Shown piece after piece: positions 61,939-64,000 of a DNA stretch of 64,000 bases. The notes beneath the pieces were generated by a model. It did no database searches and was not told the DNA's origin. It was given only the letters and a program-made list of their open reading frames with translations. This stretch comes from Microlunatus kandeliicorticis (GTDB taxonomy: Bacteria; Actinomycetota; Actinomycetes; Propionibacteriales; Propionibacteriaceae), in the NCBI RefSeq assembly GCF_014137855.1, contig NZ_JACGWT010000005.1, positions 402,111 through 466,110 of the forward strand, read 5' to 3'. Position 1 is the first letter of the stretch. Each line of letters begins with the position of its first letter. Made by a program: the position numbers and the translations under genes.

Positions 61939-64000
61939 TCAGGCGACCGACTCGGCGTCGGTCATCCGCTGGCTGATCACCGCCGAGACGCCGTCGCCTC
62001 GCATGGTCACCCCGTAGAGCGCGTCGGCGATCTCCATCGTCCGCTTCTGGTGGGTGATCACCAGCAGCTGGCTGTTGGCCCGGAGCTCCTCGTAGATGCC
62101 GAGCAGCCGGCCCAGGTTGGTGTCGTCGAGCGCGGCCTCGACCTCGTCGAGGATGTAGAACGGGCTCGGCCGGGCGATGAACAGCGCGACCAGGAAGGCC
62201 ACCGCGACCAGCGAGCGCTCGCCGCCCGAGAGCAGCGACAGCCGCTTGACCTTCTTGCCCGCCGGGCGGGCCTCGACGTCGACGCCGGTGGTGAGCCACG
62301 AGCCGGGCTCGGTCAGCACCAGCCGGCCCTCGCCACCGGGGAACAGCCGGCTGAACACCCGGTTGAACGCCTGCTCGACGTCGGCGTAGGCCTCGGCGAA
62401 GACCTGCTCGACCCGGGCGTCGACGTCGGTGATGATCTCCATCAGGTCGGCCCGGGTCCTGCGCAGGTCGTCGAGCTGCTCGGCCAGGAAGGCGTGCCGC
62501 TCCTCCATCGCCGCGAACTCCTCGAGCGCCAGCGGGTTGACCTTGCCCAGCACGCCGAGGTTGCGCTCGGCCCGACGGAGCCGCTTGAGCTGCTCGTCCC
62601 GGACGAACGGCACCGGCTCGGGGCGTTCGTCGTCCTCGCCGATCGCCGTGCCGTCCTCGCGGGTCAGCACCGGGATCGGCTGGTCGGGCCCGTAGTCGCG
62701 GGTCAGCGTCCCGGCGTCGAGCCCGAGGTCGTCCATCGCCTTGGCGGCCAGTGTCTCGATCCGCATCCGCTGCTCGGTGCGGGCCATCTCGTCGCGGTGC
62801 ACGCTGTCGACCAGCTTCTCCAGCTCGCCGGCCAGCTCGCGGGCCGACCGGCGGGCCGCGGCCAGCGCCTGGTCGGCCTCCGACCGGGCCTGCTCGGCCT
62901 GCCGTCGCTCGGTCTCGGCGGCCGCGATCGAGGCCTCGGTCAGCCGGGCCAGGTGCTCGGCGCCGACCAGCACCGCACGGGCCACCTCGGCCTCGGCCAG
63001 CATCCGCAGCCGACGGGCCCGGGCCCGGGCCTGGGCCTGCCGCTCGTGCGCGGCGGCCTTGCGCAGCGAGTCGGCCCGGCCGGCCAGCGCGCGGACCCGT
63101 TCCTCGCCGGTGCGCAGCGCGAGCCGGGCGTCCATCTCGGCGGCCCGGGCCAGCCGGGCCTCCTCGGCGAGCCGGTCCCGCAGCGTCGGGTCGGGTTCCT
63201 CGGTGGTCTCGGTCGAGGCGGCGGCCAGCCGCTCCTCGAGCTCGGCGAGCCCGGCGATGTCGCGTTCGCGGGCCGCCTCGGCCTCCCCGATCGCCCGGGC
63301 CAGCCGGTCGGCCTCGTCGCGCGAGGCGCGGGCGCTGGTGTTGAGCTGGCCGAGCTGCTCGGCGACCGCGGCCATCCGCGCGTCGGACTCGTGCAGCCGC
63401 TCGAGGGTGTGCTCGACCCGCTCGGCGGCCCCGGTGCGCTCGGTGACCAGCTCGGCCTCGGCGAACCGGAACCGTTCGCAGGCGGCCGACGCCTCGGCCA
63501 GCCGGGCCTCGGCGTCGTCGACGGCAGCCTGCACCTCGATCAGGCTGGGCTGGGCGGTCGAGCCGCCGGCGGCCAGGTGGGCGGAGAGCAGGTCGGCGTC
63601 CCGGGTGACCGCGGTCAGCTCGGGACGCTGCTCGACCAGGGCGCGGGCCGCGTCGAGGTCCTCGACCAGCACCACCCCGTCGAGCAGCCGGTCGAGCGCC
63701 GGACGCAGCCGGTCCGGCCCCTGGACCAGGTCGACGGCCCAGTGCGCCCCGCCGGGCAGCGCGTCCCGGGCGACCGGGGCGACCGGGTCCGGGGCGCCCG
63801 CGAGCAGCAAACCGGCCCGGCCGAGGTCGTCACGCTTGAGCACGCCGAACGCCTCGACGGCGGTGGCGGCCGAGTCGGCGACCAGCGCGTCGGCGGCCGA
63901 GCCGAGCGCGGCCGACACGGCGGCCTCCCAGCCGGCCCCGATGGTCAGCAGGCCGGCCACGGCCCCGTCCAGCCCGGCGACGGCGTCGGACCCGGTCGGA
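61939..64000 (-). CDS. smc: Chromosome segregation protein SMC, C-terminal part (cut by window edge)
   Basis: The frame is open to position 64000, so only the hinge onward is present. The hinge (GLLTIGAGWEAAVSAALG, ADALVADSAAT) is followed by a long Ala/Arg/Glu-rich coiled coil. The C-terminal ATPase head has signature LSLLSGGERSLVAVAFL, Walker B YILDEVEAALDD and VITHQKRTMEIAD. SMC with ScpA/ScpB organises the chromosome. The N-terminal Walker A half lies beyond the window. Confidence 0.96.
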   Translation of the reverse strand, partial: PTGSDAVAGLDGAVAGLLTIGAGWEAAVSAALGSAADALVADSAATAVEAFGVLKRDDLGRAGLLLAGAPDPVAPVARDALPGGAHWAVDLVQGPDRLRPALDRLLDGVVLVEDLDAARALVEQRPELTAVTRDADLLSAHLAAGGSTAQPSLIEVQAAVDDAEARLAEASAACERFRFAEAELVTERTGAAERVEHTLERLHESDARMAAVAEQLGQLNTSARASRDEADRLARAIGEAEAARERDIAGLAELEERLAAASTETTEEPDPTLRDRLAEEARLARAAEMDARLALRTGEERVRALAGRADSLRKAAAHERQAQARARARRLRMLAEAEVARAVLVGAEHLARLTEASIAAAETERRQAEQARSEADQALAAARRSARELAGELEKLVDSVHRDEMARTEQRMRIETLAAKAMDDLGLDAGTLTRDYGPDQPIPVLTREDGTAIGEDDERPEPVPFVRDEQLKRLRRAERNLGVLGKVNPLALEEFAAMEERHAFLAEQLDDLRRTRADLMEIITDVDARVEQVFAEAYADVEQAFNRVFSRLFPGGEGRLVLTEPGSWLTTGVDVEARPAGKKVKRLSLLSGGERSLVAVAFLVALFIARPSPFYILDEVEAALDDTNLGRLLGIYEELRANSQLLVITHQKRTMEIADALYGVTMRGDGVSAVISQRMTDAESVA

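Noticed and set aside
1..64000. tRNA, rRNA, prophage or integrase-type mobile elements
   Set aside because: I found no tRNA or rRNA sequence, no integrase, transposase or phage structural gene. A covariance-model scan would be needed to exclude small RNAs.

Overview
The window is very GC-rich DNA from an actinobacterium (Actinomycetota). A housekeeping backbone runs right to left on the minus strand: smc, ftsY, ffh, rpsP, a KH-domain gene, rimM, trmD, rplS, two lepB copies, rnhB, a DUF2469 gene, yraN and comM. This order is typical of actinobacteria, and DUF2469 is essentially confined to them. A TrmD with an added acetyltransferase domain, a b558-type sdhCAB operon and many apparently leaderless genes fit Propionibacteriales or a related order, but I cannot name the genus. 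Both ends are cut inside genes: comM at position 1 and smc at position 64000.

Layout. 1-4.4 kb: comM (partial), yraN, a repeat array, DUF2469, rnhB, lepB x2, rplS. 4.8-6.5 kb: an ABC-F ribosome-protection-type ATPase with its own promoter and a possible leader peptide. 6.6-10.5 kb: succinate dehydrogenase sdhC-sdhA-sdhB. 10.6-17.2 kb: a peptide/nickel-type ABC importer operon that ends with peptide deformylase. 17.8-22.2 kb: secreted GH25 lysozyme, membrane-anchored SGNH hydrolase, and an OmpR-type regulator facing a histidine kinase tail to tail. 22.4-24.8 kb: rpsP-khpA-rimM-trmD. 25-33 kb: dienelactone hydrolase, an ABC-2 exporter whose ATPase is fused to an extracellular hydrolase, and a secreted six-hairpin glycosidase behind a LacI-type operator. 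33-39.9 kb: amidohydrolase, ffh, two envelope or secreted proteins, a beta-hydroxyacid-type dehydrogenase and a secreted M1 metallopeptidase. 39.9-46.1 kb: a cassette of sigma factor, small beta-rich protein, intracellular subtilisin (S8) and TPR-CHAT caspase-like protein, with a divergent PASTA membrane protein. 46.3-49.6 kb: SWIM/SNF2 helicase. 49.7-60.2 kb: single metabolic and transport genes. 60.2-64 kb: ftsY, a small membrane protein, and smc.

The strongest candidate for an undescribed system is the 39.9-46.1 kb cassette. It pairs two protease-fold proteins, one subtilisin-like and one caspase-like, both with intact catalytic residues and no export signal, with a dedicated sigma factor and a PASTA-domain membrane protein. 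The sigma gene and the PASTA gene diverge from one intergenic region that carries the same 8-base motif in both orientations at matching distances, which suggests shared control by the cassette's own sigma factor. Other notable items are the hydrolase-ABC fusion, the TrmD-GNAT fusion, the leader peptide before the ABC-F gene, a probable AUC start codon in a permease gene, and a family of repeats built on CTTCGACAGGCTCAG found at six intergenic loci, mostly between convergent genes.
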